Below, piece by piece: positions 10,242 to 23,000 of a stretch of 64,000 nt of DNA. The position numbers and the translations under genes were made by a program. Source of the DNA: Charina bottae (taxonomy: Eukaryota > Chordata > Lepidosauria > Squamata > Charinaidae); contig JALMGJ010000061.1 in NCBI GenBank assembly GCA_023362775.1, positions 444,001 to 508,000 of the forward strand, given 5' to 3'. Within the stretch, counting starts at the first letter, position 1; each line of letters begins with the position of its first letter. The notes beneath the pieces are model-generated. The model made no database searches. It was given only the letters and a program-made list of their open reading frames with translations, and had not been told where the DNA came from.

Positions 10242-12915
10242 GCTGGCTGCTCCAATTCAGCAGGGCAGGAAGGACGGCCGGCCCGGCGGCACTCAGGTGG
10301 TGACCGTGGGGATCCTCACGCTCGGTTCTTTAGGGAACAGATGCCTTTTCCAAAGACGCGATGAAAACTTCCAAAAAGCAACCCCAAAAGCGTGACAGGG
10401 ATGAAACGTCTCCAAATTCTCCTCAAGAAGGGAAGGCCCGCCAGCGAGGGCAGAGCGTGCCCTAAGAGGCCGCCAGGCAGCAGGTCCTCCCCGAAGTCCT
10501 GGAGCTTCCGCAGACGCCTCTTGGGCTGCTCCTGCTGCGGCTGCTGCACCCCCTGCCCCTTCCTCTTGGGGTGCCGCTGCGCTGCTGCCTTGGACCTCCC
10601 CGTTCCCCAAGGGGCGATCCCCTCCCCCCTCTCAAAAAAAGCCTCTCTCTCCCGCCTAGAGGAAGAGCAATATGCGAAGGGCTCCCAACAAAGCTGGCTT
10701 CTCCCACCCCCCAGCTGCTGCTTTGTTCTCTGAAGAGCATCATGCCCCCCCCCCCCCCGCAGGGCTCTGGGCCTGGCCTCGCGGTCTCCCCGCAGGGCTG
10801 GCGGCTGCTCCTCGCCCGGCCTGCTTGCCCTCCTGCGGCCTGCCCCCCAGGCCCCCTTGCTCAGCCCGGAGGACATCTCTGATGACATCGGTCTGCCCAG
10901 GCGGCAAGCCTCAGGGCCCCTCTTGCTTTGCAGAGCCCCCCCCCCCCCCTGGGGACAAGTGCTGACGACAGTCCCTCCAACATGAGGCTGAGCCTTGCGG
11001 GGCTGGATCTGCAGCAAGCGCCGCGCCTGGCAGATTGTCCTGGGCTGGGTTGGGCTGGGCCTGCTGGGTGGATCCAGCCCGCCGGCCAGCCTGCGGTCCA
11101 GAGTGGCTACATTGCACAAAATCCTTAGGCATCCTTTGGGTCAACAAACTGGAGAAAGAGAGGGGTGTGTACTTGCACGTGCACACACACACACCCCTCT
11201 CTTGGGGAAAGGCTGCTTTGAGAGCAAGAACAGCCCTTGCCTGCTTCAGATTGCGGTGGTGGGGCTGGGGCTGGGGCGAGGAGGGGAGCGATGGGGAGGA
11301 ACAAGCCAGCAGAGACGCTCTCGGCGTCCCGTCCAGGCCAGGCGCACCAGGCACCCGGTGCGCCGCAGAGGCCAGCCACCTGCCCCAGGGAGGCTCTTAA
11401 GGAAGCGGCTGGAAAGATGCTTTGTCCCAGTGGGAGTCCAGCCCTAACGTGTACCTGGCTGAAGAAACCCCTTTCTGCCCGCCCCGCAAAGCGCTCCTTG
11501 GCAGACAGTCATGCCGGCCCAGCCGAGTGCAAGACTCACACGCAGACGCATTGGGCGCAATGGCTGCTTCGTCCCCGTCCACGGCTGGCCCGGCTGGCTT
11601 TCCTGCCCCCGCAAACACGACCAAGGAGCTGCTCCTGCAGGCCCAGGGGGGGGGCCCCTCTATTTTTAGTGCCCTTGCAGAGGCACGGAGAGAAGCCTCC
11701 AAATTTGTGCTCCAAAGCCCATTAAGCTTCAGAACAAACTGTTCGAACACGTCTTAAGCACCAGCCGCCAGGACCATCTGTGGCACTGAATGCAGATGCC
11801 GCCTCTGAGCGAGCTCCGTTCGCCTCCCCACCGCCTCCAAGAAGGGAGCCCCCACCTGGGCACCCCCCAGGGCAGGCAGAGTGGTGGTGGCAGAGTCCCC
11901 CTTCCTCAGCCTTCTCAAGCCAGGGGGCGGGGACCCCCCACCCACTGCCGGCCAAGCAGGAGGGGCAGAAACCGCGGCTGCAGAAGCAAGAATGAGGGTC
12001 CCGGGGTGAACCAAAGCAGTGAACGGCCCCTGCAGAGTACGAGGAACGAGTGCCAGTCGTGTGTAAGGTGTGGCCGAGGGGGTGCCAGAAGTGGGGGGGC
12101 TCTCGGCATCGGCCCTATGAGGGTGGGTGGGCTGCCGCCAGGGTCCTGCAGGTCAGTGATCAAGGCAGCAGCTCCTTGTGAACTGGACGGCAGGAGAGGA
12201 GTGGGGAGCCCCTCGGCAGTCTCCCCCCACCCCAGAAACAGCTGGACTTCAACAGAGCAGCTGCAATCAAGAGCCTCCCCCCTCGTTTTTGCCTAACAAA
12301 TGACATTTATTCTGATGAAATGTGCTTACAGTCGCAGAAAAAGCAACTCCTTTAATTGAAGCACAGCCAGCATTTTAAGAAAGCCATAAAGAGGATGTAA
12401 ACAGGCACATGGAACGGGAGGAATGGGAGCTTTGGCACAGGGGACGCTCTGGCTCAGAGCTGCTGGGGGGGGCTCCTGCACCAGCTTCGCAGAAGGGCTG
12501 CCCCCCCCCCAAGGAGGCCAGGGAAACTGAGCAGTTCCCCCAGAGGCCAGAAGGGCTTGGAGGCCCCCAGCTGCCCTCCCTGGTCAGCGGTGCTTGGCGT
12601 GGGGTCGCGGTGAAGTCCTGGTCCTCCCTTGGGCCCCGAAGCCGGCCGGGAGACGTTGGGCCGGCCCCCTCCTCTCAGCCCAACCCACCTTGCAGGGGGT
12701 TTGCTGTGGAGAAAACTGGAGGAGGAATATTGTGCACAGTGCCTTGAGTTGTACGAAGTACAAAAAGATGGTCCGACTCAAGCAAGTACATCGAACTCCT
12801 GGGCTGCTGTTATTCTGCGTGGTGTCCTCTCACCACCTAATTGTCCCGTTGTTTTAATCAGGCTGAATCGCCCGGTTTGTTCGATTTCTCCCCTGCCTTT
12901 ACTTTGTACCCAAGG

Positions 12916-13074
12916 ATTGCCTGATTCAGTGGGGCATCTTTTTTCCTCTGTCCCAGTGAATCAGGCAATGCTTGTGCGTTATATAAAAGCATCTTATTTT
13001 AGCAACTCCCGTCAGTTTCGACTGAGGCTCTTACTACACAATACCTGTGATTTGTTCTGAACTCATTCAATAAA
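12916..13074 (+). other. Inverted repeat, TATA box and AATAAA module (LTR-like or promoter)
   Basis: An 18-base inverted repeat (12916-12933 with 12952-12969, one mismatch) precedes TATATAAAAG at about 12980. An AATAAA at 13069 follows, then T/G-rich DNA. A TATA box less than 100 bases from a poly(A) signal is the layout of an LTR U3-R junction. I found no TG..CA ends, target duplication, gag/pol sequence or primer-binding site, so this is only a candidate solo LTR. A lncRNA end or chance is possible. Confidence 0.3.
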
Positions 13075-13594
13075 GATTTCTTTGTTTGCTTCTCCTCCGG
13101 GCTGTGCTGGGGTTTCATTTCCCCGTCCTTTGCATCCTTTTGTTGCAATCACTCCATTACTTTTTATTTTATTTTCCAGGATTCTTTTAAACTCCTACAA
13201 GAAGGCTATAAATATAAACATCATTTTCAAGGCTAGTACTGGTTAAACAAATAGCCTGCCACCTTCCTCTGAAGAAATCTCCCAGGCCACAACCCAGCCC
13301 TGAAATAGCTACGGAGCAGAGACCCGCTTTTTGGTGCAGCCAAGGAGCCCTGAAGACCTCACGCCGGCCCGCCCGGCAGGGCAATCCACCTCCATTCCCA
13401 GATCCAACTCACAGCTCCTCCCAGGCCGGACAGGGCTCCATCGGTGGCTGCAGGAACGGGGAACAGAGCCAGGATTCACCAGTGAGTCAAGATGAAGGAG
13501 CCGTGGCAAACGGGGGGGGGGGTTCGTGCGTGTGGGAGAAGGAAACAGGGAGGGGGGACAGGCAAGGATCAGCCAAGCGCTTCCTCAGCTCTTC

Positions 13595-13625
13595 CTCCCT
13601 CCCTCCCTCCCTCCCTCCCTCCCTC
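13595..13625. repeat. (CCCT)n microsatellite
   Basis: About 7.5 perfect CCCT units. Confidence 0.9.
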
Positions 13626-14950
13626 TGCACAGGGCTCTTCTTTTATCTCCATTATCTCCACTGCAGACGCCCCAGCAGAGGCTCTCCCTCACCTAACTGT
13701 CAAACCCACCAGACATTCCTAAAGCCCCAGGGATTCGCAAGGCCACCTAATCGGACTCTGGATCTCAAAAAAAGCCAACAGAGGCTTGTCTCCAAGAACC
13801 AACATGTTTTATTTGGCTAAGTCCCAGAGAGCTCCCCAGGCAGCTTCTGACAGGCAAGGCCTGCATATCAGTCTCTCTCGCTCTCTCACACCTACACACA
13901 CACACAGGTGGTTGTGCGTTATGGTTCTGGCAGCTCCAGTGGGGGAGAAGCCGTTGTCTGCAGAAGAAACCTGTGCTTGCAGATCCATTTTTCTTGCTGC
14001 TTCTGATGCAGCCCTGGAAGAAAGAGGAGAGGGTGGCAGCTCTACAAATCCTGGTCTGCTTCCCCCCCCCCCCATTTGCTGGCATCCTGTCTCCAAAAGT
14101 CCCCTCCCTCTTGTTTGCAATCCAGGCCCTGCCCTGAGCACTTCTGAACAATCCCTCGGGGAGTCCCCAAGTCCTGCAAACATCCTTTGAGAGAGAAAAC
14201 AAGGCAAGCTCCCAGATTAGAGAAACTTGTTGCTCGGATAAAAGCCATCCTGGAAGAGGACGACTGACGTTTGCTAAGCCGAGCTGCTCCCCTCCAGTTG
14301 CTTAATTGGCTCTTAATGAGCTTGCTTGTCAGCAGAGCAGACCAAACCAAATGTAAGATGCCTGAGCCTGGCCGAAAGGAAGTTAGGGAGCGCTGCTGCT
14401 GCTGCTGCTGCGAAGGCCTGCAAATGTGAGCGCCCGCCCTCTCTTAATGTTTTATGGCAGTGGGGGGAATTGCAATCTCTTGAAGCTTGGAGGGGGAACT
14501 CAGCCGGCAGCTTTGGGAGGGGCTGTTGAATGCCGATTGGCTGCACCCAGTCCGTGGGTTGCCCAGAGCCGTTTTCTGCTGAGGACCCTCGGTGGGCTTC
14601 TCCCCGTTTATGATCCTTCAGTGCAAAAGGGTCAGAAGCACGAGAGCTGGGTGCAACTGAAAGTGAGGAAGGGGCAGGAAAGCTCAGTGCAGAAATCACG
14701 TGTAACAAAAACACTAGAAATAATACAAGAGATGACTTTTATCATCTTTTGATAAAAAGTATATCGTGACTCCTTCCAACGTTCCTGCTTGGAAGTTAAA
14801 AGTGAGTCCAAAGTTTATCCTTAGTCCACTTCCTCTCCCCGGCTCCCCCCCCCCCGCACTCCAAATTTCAGTTTCCCAGGACTGGTCCAACTCTCAGGAC
14901 CCAAAGCCACCCCCCCAGGGTTTCAGATGGCGCCTCCTCTAAAGAAATGT

Positions 14951-15750
14951 TTTATTAACGCATCCAGGCCGCCTGGTGTTGCTTGAGCAGATTTGATCAC
15001 AGCGGGGCCGGCCGTGAAAGGAGGCATCGCCACAGAAGGCCTTAATTGGCTCCAAGCACTTAACGGCAGCGGTGGGGGGATTGTTCAGAAGTCGGCATCC
15101 CGACCTGGCTCAGGGAATAGAAACCTTCCATGCCGGAGCCTCTGCCTTGGCGGACTCTCTCTCCGGGCTGCGGTGGGGAAAGCACTGTAGAAAGCAGCAC
15201 CCCAACAGCAAGCCCATCATAAGACCTTTGCAGGCTGCATGACAGCCATCGGACCCCCAACAGGATGGGGAAGCAATGCCAAGAGGAACTGAGAAGGGCC
15301 AGAAGTTGTGCGCGTGTTCAGGGGAGAGCTGCAAGAGCTGCAGAGGGTCTTTTATGACCCCCTCAACTGAGGAGCCCCCAGAACTGTCTATGGCTGAGGA
15401 AGGAAGCCTCCTCTGGGTCCTGGCCAGGGAAAATGGCCTAGCTGTTCTTACAGAATGGGGGGGGGGGCATGCTGCTTCCCGGGGTCCTTGAAATGTTGGG
15501 GTATCAAACCAGGCAGCATCTACATGCAAAGCAAGTCCCACTCCTTGAGTTCTTTCTCTAGGGACCCACCTTCAGGCCATCAGCATGACGGCGCGGACAA
15601 GGGATTTCCACGGAGTGGCCCTGCCATCGCCATGGGTCCCAGGAGAAGGCACCGAGGTTTCATCACTTGGCGATGACAAAAGCCAGCACTCACCAAGCAG
15701 GAAACCAGTGTCTAGGACTGACTGATCTTTCAAGGTGTCTACGCTTTACC
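14951..15750 (-). other. MYO18B: MYO18B 3' UTR (candidate extent)
   Basis: The first AATAAA on the minus strand after the stop is at 14956-14951, giving a 3' UTR of about 0.8 kb. A second hexamer in good context (CCAAATAAAACATG) lies at 13813-13808. Neither can be chosen without transcript data. No other gene is visible here. Confidence 0.4.
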
Positions 15751-17017
15751 TTACTCTCTTCCAAGGTATTTCATCATGATACTGGTTACATCATCTTCTT
15801 TCCCTTCAGCCTCAGACCGGGGGTGGACTTTAGTGCCTCCAGCGCTCCCTGTCCCTGTCCCAACGCATCCTTCCCCTTGCTGCCTTTGGACTTTAGGCCG
15901 ACACTTGATGCTGTCGGCGCTTTTGACAGATACCGCTGAGCCAGAAGAGGAAGATGAGTCAGAGAGGTTTCCAGGGTCCTCTTTAGACCTCGACTGCGGA
16001 GATAAAACGGTCTTTATCTCAGATAAGAAGGTGCGGCGAGGGGTGACTTGGTCTTCAAAATGGACACTCGGGGGCCGCTGCCCATCCTTCCTCTCCTTGG
16101 GACCGCTGGACAAGCTGCTGGCAGACTGGGCTTTTCGGATGGCTGGGAGAAGGTCATCTAAGTCAGCACCTGTTTTTCGCTCATAACTTAGTGTTGGTAT
16201 TTTCCAAGAAAACGGATCCTTTCCTTCACCTGGAATCTCACCCAATCTCTTGCTCTGAAACACCAGGCGTTCTTTCCCAAAATCCATGCTTTCTTCCAAA
16301 GATGGCTCCAGGCAACTTCTCCATGGCCTTAGTCGTGATGTGCTGACGATGTCTCCACCCAGGATCGGAGAGCCAAGTTTTGGGTAAGTGTCACCTATGT
16401 TCTGAACAAGGGAGTCGTAGGAGCCAAACTTGGAGGCCCTTTTCAGAGCTGGGGAGAGGGAAGGCTGCGCCATGCAATCCGATGAGATGCTTCTCAAACT
16501 GGAGGCGCGAACCAGGTCAACTCCAGGATTTGCACCAAGGTCATCCAGGCTTATTTGAAAATCTTCATTGTCCTTCAAAGCCCTGCATCTTCTTAGGAAG
16601 GAAGCCCCTGTTGTCTGGTAAATGGGCAAAGAGCAGGCCGCATCCAAAGGCTCTTTCTCTTTCAATCTTTTTGTCCGCAGCTTTTCAACGTACTCAGAAA
16701 GCGCAGAGGAGGAACTGGTCAGCTTGTCCTCTGCCAAAGGGGATATTCTTCTGTTCAGAGACGGAGATGAAGGGCTTGGAAACTTCTCTTCGGCTGCTGC
16801 TGGAGACGACACCTGTCTCATTACCGATGGTGACGCACCATCTAATCTGGGGGTGCTGTCAAATTCCTCTTTGCAAATGGGCTTCCCATATTCACGTCTC
16901 AGAGCGCCTATGGGAGGACTGCTGAAAGCACAGTCCCCTGCACATCTTCCATCTTCCTTTCTTTTTGCATTGAGCGCTGACGTTGGCTGCCAGCTCTTCT
17001 CTTGATCCGTGTTCACC
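15751..17017 (-). CDS. MYO18B: MYO18B terminal coding exon 38: C-terminal tail
   Basis: 421 codons plus a TAA stop. The phase-2 join gives [21 protein letters not shown]. Downstream blocks resemble human MYO18[75 protein letters not shown] and the end IMMKYLGRE. The tail is Ser-rich and probably disordered, with repeated Ser-Pro and Arg-x-x-Ser sites that could be phosphorylated (inference). Acceptor cttgcag|GGTG. The stop overlaps a donor-like AGA|GTAAGG, so a further short exon cannot be fully excluded. Confidence 0.95.
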
Positions 17018-20000
17018 CTGCAAGGAGGAAGGTTGAAAAAGAAACTCTGAGCTGGACAGTAAGCAGATGTCCCATCACCAGAGTTGCTGGAGTTAAAAAA
17101 AAGAAGAAGAAGAAGAACCCCACACAGGTTCCTCAAAGGAAGTACAATATTTACACCTAACACTGACATTAGAAGCAGCTGCTTCCCCATCTTGTGGGAT
17201 GCAGTTCTTGATCCCCCTTCACCTAATCCCAGGTGCAAAGCCCATTCCACTCCCCCCAGCTTTTGCTCACAGACCTCTGTGACCACCGAGAGAGAGAAAT
17301 GCACCCGGATTGGCAGAAAAGTGACCCAAATCCATCCTTGCTTGGCCCTCAACGGTGCTGATCCCAAACGGAGTTCGCCGGAGAACTGGGGCTTTTCCTT
17401 CTGCTCTGCCCTTGTGCTGGGGGGAGGGGGGCTCAATTTCAGAACACCGTTTCCTGCTGAAAGGCAGGCACGGCAAAGACCTCTCAAATGGGGAAGGGAA
17501 GCGAGAAGACCCTGCTGTAAAATGGCAAGGGACTCCTTCCTTTTTCTCAGCTTTCTCCCTGCTTTGAGGAATACAGTTGTTCAAACAGTTAGGCTTGACA
17601 GCAATAAACCGTTCTGGCTAAGGAGAAGGGATGCCATTGCCATAGCAACGTTACACCAGCCGGTAATCTCGCAAAGCCAAGACCTCGGCCAGGCTGACCT
17701 GGAATGAAATCTGCACGGAGAAATCTCTCAAGACGATCCCTCCATCCCTATCTCCTGGGAGAGAAAGGGGCTTTGGAATGTCTTGGGCAAAGAGACCAGC
17801 TCCTGCGGATCCCCCTGCAGCCCGGTGGGGAGGGGACCAAGCCGCAGCCGGGCAGAGAGCTCAGCCTGCAGCCCAGGCCCCCCATCAGCTGGTCTCAAAT
17901 CCACGATGGAAAGAGCGGGGTTCTTGGACCAGCCTCAGTCAAATCACGACGTACCGGACTAGGCATGCCTACAAATCGGTAATTCAACCCCGCCCTTCCG
18001 CAATTCGGCTGCCATTCCAACGAAAGGAGCTGAGATAGCGCAAAGAAACGCCCCTGCTAGCTACTGGCAAACCACCACCCCTTTAAGGCAGGGCCGTTCC
18101 TCCATGCCCGCACTCTTACAGAGCCAGGCTCCGGTCAGAGAAAGGGACGTGGTGGCCCGGCCAGCAGAGGGGCGGGCCGGAAGCACCTTGGCCGTGAAAG
18201 CTCCTGCAAGCCTCTCCAGGGGAGTCCCGGAAGGCCTGGTGGGTCGCCCGTATGTGGGGGGGGGGGATCGTGTGTCTCCTGCTGCAACCCCCCATCTGCT
18301 CCCGCCTTGAGTCGCTTCCTTTCCTGGCTCCCTCCTCGCCAAAGATCGACACGCCCTAGATCGGTTCCTCCTGCGCACCTCACCGTCATCCTCCGGGCCT
18401 CACAGAGCTTGTTTACGGCACCTTCACCATAAAGGAAGGGGTGCCCTGCGTTTGCGCACCGCTCCTTCATCTCCCACAGTGCCTGGGCTGTCTTTGGGGG
18501 CGGGGGGGAAGATAGCATCACAATGCGGTGTGAAATGACACCAGAGCCAATTAGAGGCGGAGTGACTGGGCTCCGATGCCATCCGTCGGACGCGGGCCTT
18601 GCACAAGTGCCGGTCATGCCAGGAGCCCCCGTGCCCCTTCTGGGAACCCAGGGGACCCGGACTTTGCTTGGCTGCAGGTCCGGCCTCCAAGGCCAGGCGA
18701 CATTCGCTATGCTCAGGAAAGCCAAGGAGGTCCAGGGTGAAAACTCCCCACACCTTTGTTGCCTTAGAAACCGGCTCAGGCCTCAGCAGGTCCAAGAGGG
18801 AGCCTGCGTGTGAGAAGAACAGATCCCCCCGTCTTCTCTCCCTCGCAGCCTATCCAAGGGACCAGCGGGAGACTTGGCAGAAGAGACGCCCAGGGCGTCC
18901 CTTGCTATGAGAAGCTTCTCGAACGCAGAACACTTGCCGCAGTAGACCATTCTAAATGGATGGCACGTGGTTTCCACATGCAGGCTCTGCCTTCTCTCAA
19001 ATTCACTCCTCTGCACCCGAGGAGACCCCCTCTCACAGGCCCCAGCAGGACGGCCTCTGCGCTGCCCGGCTCACGGACCAACATCGCCGAGCCCATCCGC
19101 AGGCGGGCACAGGGGACCTGGACTGTTGCCCCCTGCAGCAGCCCCAAGGGAGACCACCGGCGACTGGGAATCCTTGCGGGAGCCGCAGGAACCCTCTTGA
19201 GCGGAGAAGCTCGGGATGCGCGCCTTCAAGAGGTGGGGGGGATGAAGCTGGCCCCGGCAAAAGCCTCAATTCCCCACGCTCTGACGGGCTCGGTGGCCCA
19301 GCAAGACCCCTTCCCACCTTACAGGCCTGTTGTAAGGGCAACCTCCAAGGCGGTTGGCTTTGGACAGACGTGAAGGGGATCCTTCACAGCCAAGCAGCTG
19401 CCTCAGGCAGGTCAGCTTTGCCCGCCTCGCTCAATGTTGTTGACGTGACCGAGGAGCAGTTCCCGTGTCCTGGAGCAGGAAAGGTCTTCCTCGCCACGCG
19501 CTCCGTGCGCTGCAGTCTAGTGCGCGGGACAAGCAAAGATGGCCACAACACACCGCAGCAGCTTTCTTTGGCCTCTTTTTCCTTCCCCAGGTTTTTTTAA
19601 GCGAACCTCTAATGGGAGAATCTGAAAGCATTCTGAAGCCAAATAGAATTTTTGCAGTGTGCAATCTGCAGCAAAGCAAATGACATACAACAGTAATTAG
19701 TGAAGATTACACAGCAATTAGGATGATTATTATGCTTATGCTAGTTGAAATAATTTATGCAATAATATCTGTACTTGAATTGAAGCACAGAGCATGTCCG
19801 GAGACAAAAGGATAGAAGCTGTAATTGCAGAGAGGGATGGACCAGGCTGAAACACCAGAGAGGAGAAATGCCGGCCTTGGCTGTCGAGAAACGTCAGCAT
19901 TTCCTGGGATACGACACGGCTTCGACACTCCGGTGGCACCACAAAATCCAGGACACACGTGTGCCAGCTGCTGCCAGACCTTTCTCCAGAGGCTTGTAAG

Positions 20001-23000
20001 ACTGTTTGGCTTCAGTTTCTGCAAGACGCGAGTCCGACTCAAAGAGGAATGGCAGAGCCGCTACGCCCCGCCCCAAACGCAGCCTCCAGCAGCCCCCCTA
20101 GATTTGCTTCTGCTCCCAACTGCCCTGCCCAGGCACGAAGCTGAACCCTCAGATCGGTGGCATTCTCCCTTCAAATCACACCCAGGAGTCTCCTTCCGCT
20201 TGAAGTAACAGTGTGGCCTCCTCCAAACCTCCTAGCTTTGATGCTCTGCTCTCCCTACACACGGACACTGCAGAAGCCTCTTCAGCAAGGAAAATTACTC
20301 CTGTGCACCCTTCCTTCTCAGCAGCTCTCACTCACCAGGGAATCTCCTACACGCCTTCACATCCTCTGTATTACGCAAACCTTTCAAAACTACACTCACC
20401 CCTCTGAATGTTCGCAGCGCCGCACGTATTAGGAACGTAATAAAGAGGCTGAGACAAACCCAGCTGAAGTTTCTTGAAACTGATGCCCTTCCTTCTCTCC
20501 TGCCCTGCCTTTCGCACAGCGTACTTCCAGACAGGGTGCCAACATTATATTCACCAGGGAGAGGAAGCGAACACGTGCGCCCCCAAGACGGTCCCAAGGC
20601 CCCCTTGGCCCTGCCAATGCACTCCGGGAGGGTGCAGAGAGAGCAGGGGGAAGCCAGCCCCCTCCCAAGAGCCCCCCAGGCCCTTCCGGGGCTCAAGTGA
20701 CGGGCACAACGCTTCTAGGAATGACCATCTGGGCCTTGCGCAGAGGAGATCCATTCCAAGAGCCTTGGCGCTCTGCTGAGTTGGGCTCCCTGGAAGGATT
20801 AAGGGAGTTTACATCCAGCGTGTTTCTTCCTGAAAGGACTTCCAACCTTTGCAAAGCTAAATATCAGCCACGGTGAGTCAACACCACGCGGGAAGCCTCT
20901 GAGCAGCCTGGAAAGGCCACCCATTTAGACGACTCAGGCTGTTGGCTGGAAAGAGGGGCCGGTTTGCGCCCCTTCCAGAGAGGCAGCCCGTGCTGCCCCT
21001 CCGCGGGACCCACGAGGGCCCCCAGGCCCTACCACCCCCCCAAGGCCCCTCACCTTCGGCTCTGGGTGCTCCGGCTGTCGGTGAAGGGCCGAGACGTGCT
21101 TCCGGCCAGGCCGGGAGCTGAGGAGGAGGTCCAGCCCGACGCGGTCTCCAGCCATGACCCGACGCTTCCTTCAGACTCCAGATTTAAGCTCAGCGTTGAG
21201 CTCGAACCCAAACTCAGCTGACTGTCCCTGCGAGAGGAAGAGGAAGAGGAAAGCTGCAACCCTCCTGGCCGCATCTGCTCTCCTCTGAGGGTGCTCCCTG
21301 TGCAGCCAGAGCCGGGAAAAGGGAGGCACTCGGAGACAGTCCCAGGGTCTAACGACTGCAGCATCTGAAAGATCCCCCTCCACAAATTCAGGCTGGGAGT
21401 CGGGCAACATATGCATTTCATGAATTATTATGATTATGATTTCAGCTGCTGAGCCCAAGAAATCTCATGGGCAGGGAGGGCTTTGGGGCAAAAGACTGGC
21501 GAACTGGAGCGAAAAGCCCTTGGACCGAACATTTATGCCAGGGTTTCTCAACCTCAGCAACTTAAAGCTGTGTGGACTTCAACTCCCAGCATTCCCCAAC
21601 CAGCGTGCTGTATCAGCGGGCTGGGGAATGCTGGGAGCTGAAGTCCACACAGCTTTAAGTTGCTGAGGCTGAGAAACCCTGATCTACAGGATGGCATCCC
21701 GTAACAGCTGAGGAGGACTCTTCTGCCCTGCATGGGAACTGCTGCAGGGCACACCTGCCCTCACCCACAGACACATCCCCAGCCACGGAAGTGCACCACA
21801 CTCCTGAGTGTGCACCTTAAAAAAAACACAAAGCAGATCTGGGCCAATGAACTCGACCATCTCTGCCCTGAACTACCAAGGGGAATGGGAAACCCCCCTC
21901 CATTTATTTTCAGGAGGGAGAAGCTGCTAATAGGCAGAGCGTTTAGGAAGAGCAGAGTGAATTCTGAATGCCCAAAGTGGAATAAATCCAAAAAGCTATG
22001 AAAAGCTAATCTGCCCCTCCTTTCTATTGGCTTCCACTCAGCCAACCCCATTTTTCACAGCTGCTAATCAATTGAGGTCACCCGTCCGCCCCAGCCAGGC
22101 ACCTCCTTCAGGGTGACTTACCTCTCCTGCCGTGGACCGAGGGAATCCCGGGCAGTCTGGACGCTGGGAGGGAGGGAGGGAGGAGAAATCAGTCACGTTC
22201 CCAAGGGCAGGCCGCCCTCTCCTCGGGACCCCGGGGGAACCAGGGTCGGGCCTTGTCAGAGGAGCCCGAGGCCTCCTGGGATCAATGACAGGCAACCCCA
22301 GGCCTCGAACGGCAGGGCACCAGCCCCCTTTGGAGCAAAATCACAAATGTCTCAACCCAGCAGAGGAACGGGCCTTCATAATGACCTCCTCTATAAAAGA
22401 ATTGTGGGAGCAAATTCTTCTCATGCCTTCTCAGTTTCTCACAGAAAAACGAAGCGTCCTGGAATTGCTTTCTATATGCATGCTCTTGAAACTCGCCAAC
22501 ATATGTGCAGTGAAACTGAGACCCGTTCTAAGCATGTTATTTCTCATGCACAAAATCCCCCGGGTGCCTTGACCTCTCGCCGGGTGGCCCCAAGAGATAT
22601 TCGTCCATGTCCAGAGGGCCACCAGAGCGTTCTCATCGCATGCCAGAGATTGAAAACCACCCTGGCGTTTGGGAGGGCGAGGCTGCAGGGGGAGGCAAGA
22701 TCCCGCCATGGAAACCGGCGCCCCTCCCACACCTGCCCTGAGCAAAGGGCTCCTACCAGGGAGGAACATCGAGGCTTAACACCGGAGGACAGAACTGAAC
22801 TGGGGGAGAAATGCCTGTACGATGGGAGCCCCCTCCTCTAAGTCTGCTTCTGCTAGACCTGCACACAGCCTGGGAGCCTTATCATGTGAGAAACGCCCAG
22901 GCAGATTGGTTCTGTCCGATCAGGCTGCAGAAAACAGGGCAGGGAGGCAGGGGGCATGGGCTGGCACCTTGGCCATTTCATTTTGATGACCAAGGGCAAC

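Larger units (their letters stand above)
4400..15750. other. SEZ6L-MYO18B intergenic interval (with MYO18B 3' UTR)
   Basis: No protein-coding gene is supported. The many open frames are GC-rich and lack splice, codon or family support. Contents: CpG-island upstream half, hAT fragment (6,895-7,110), an AT-rich island (7,375-7,640), CCTG microsatellite, LTR-like module (12,916-13,074), CCCT repeat, and the MYO18B 3' end above about 13,808 or 14,951. Confidence 0.7.
17018..21053 (-). other. MYO18B: MYO18B intron 37-38
   Basis: 4.0-kb intron between tail exons. Holds a short (AAG)n run near 17,097, the X-box at 17,636 and the AT-rich island at 19,590-19,850. No additional exon is supported: the flanking exons already join in phase 2. 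Confidence 0.8.

Noticed and set aside
12629..13060. 143-residue + strand frame ending just before AATAAA
   Set aside because: No recognisable domain and no splice or start evidence; overlaps the LTR-like module. Kept only as a regulatory-layout observation.
14727..14762. Hairpin CTTTTATCA..TGATAAAAAG as a terminator or small RNA
   Set aside because: Only a 9-base AT-rich stem in eukaryotic DNA; no evidence for a structured RNA.
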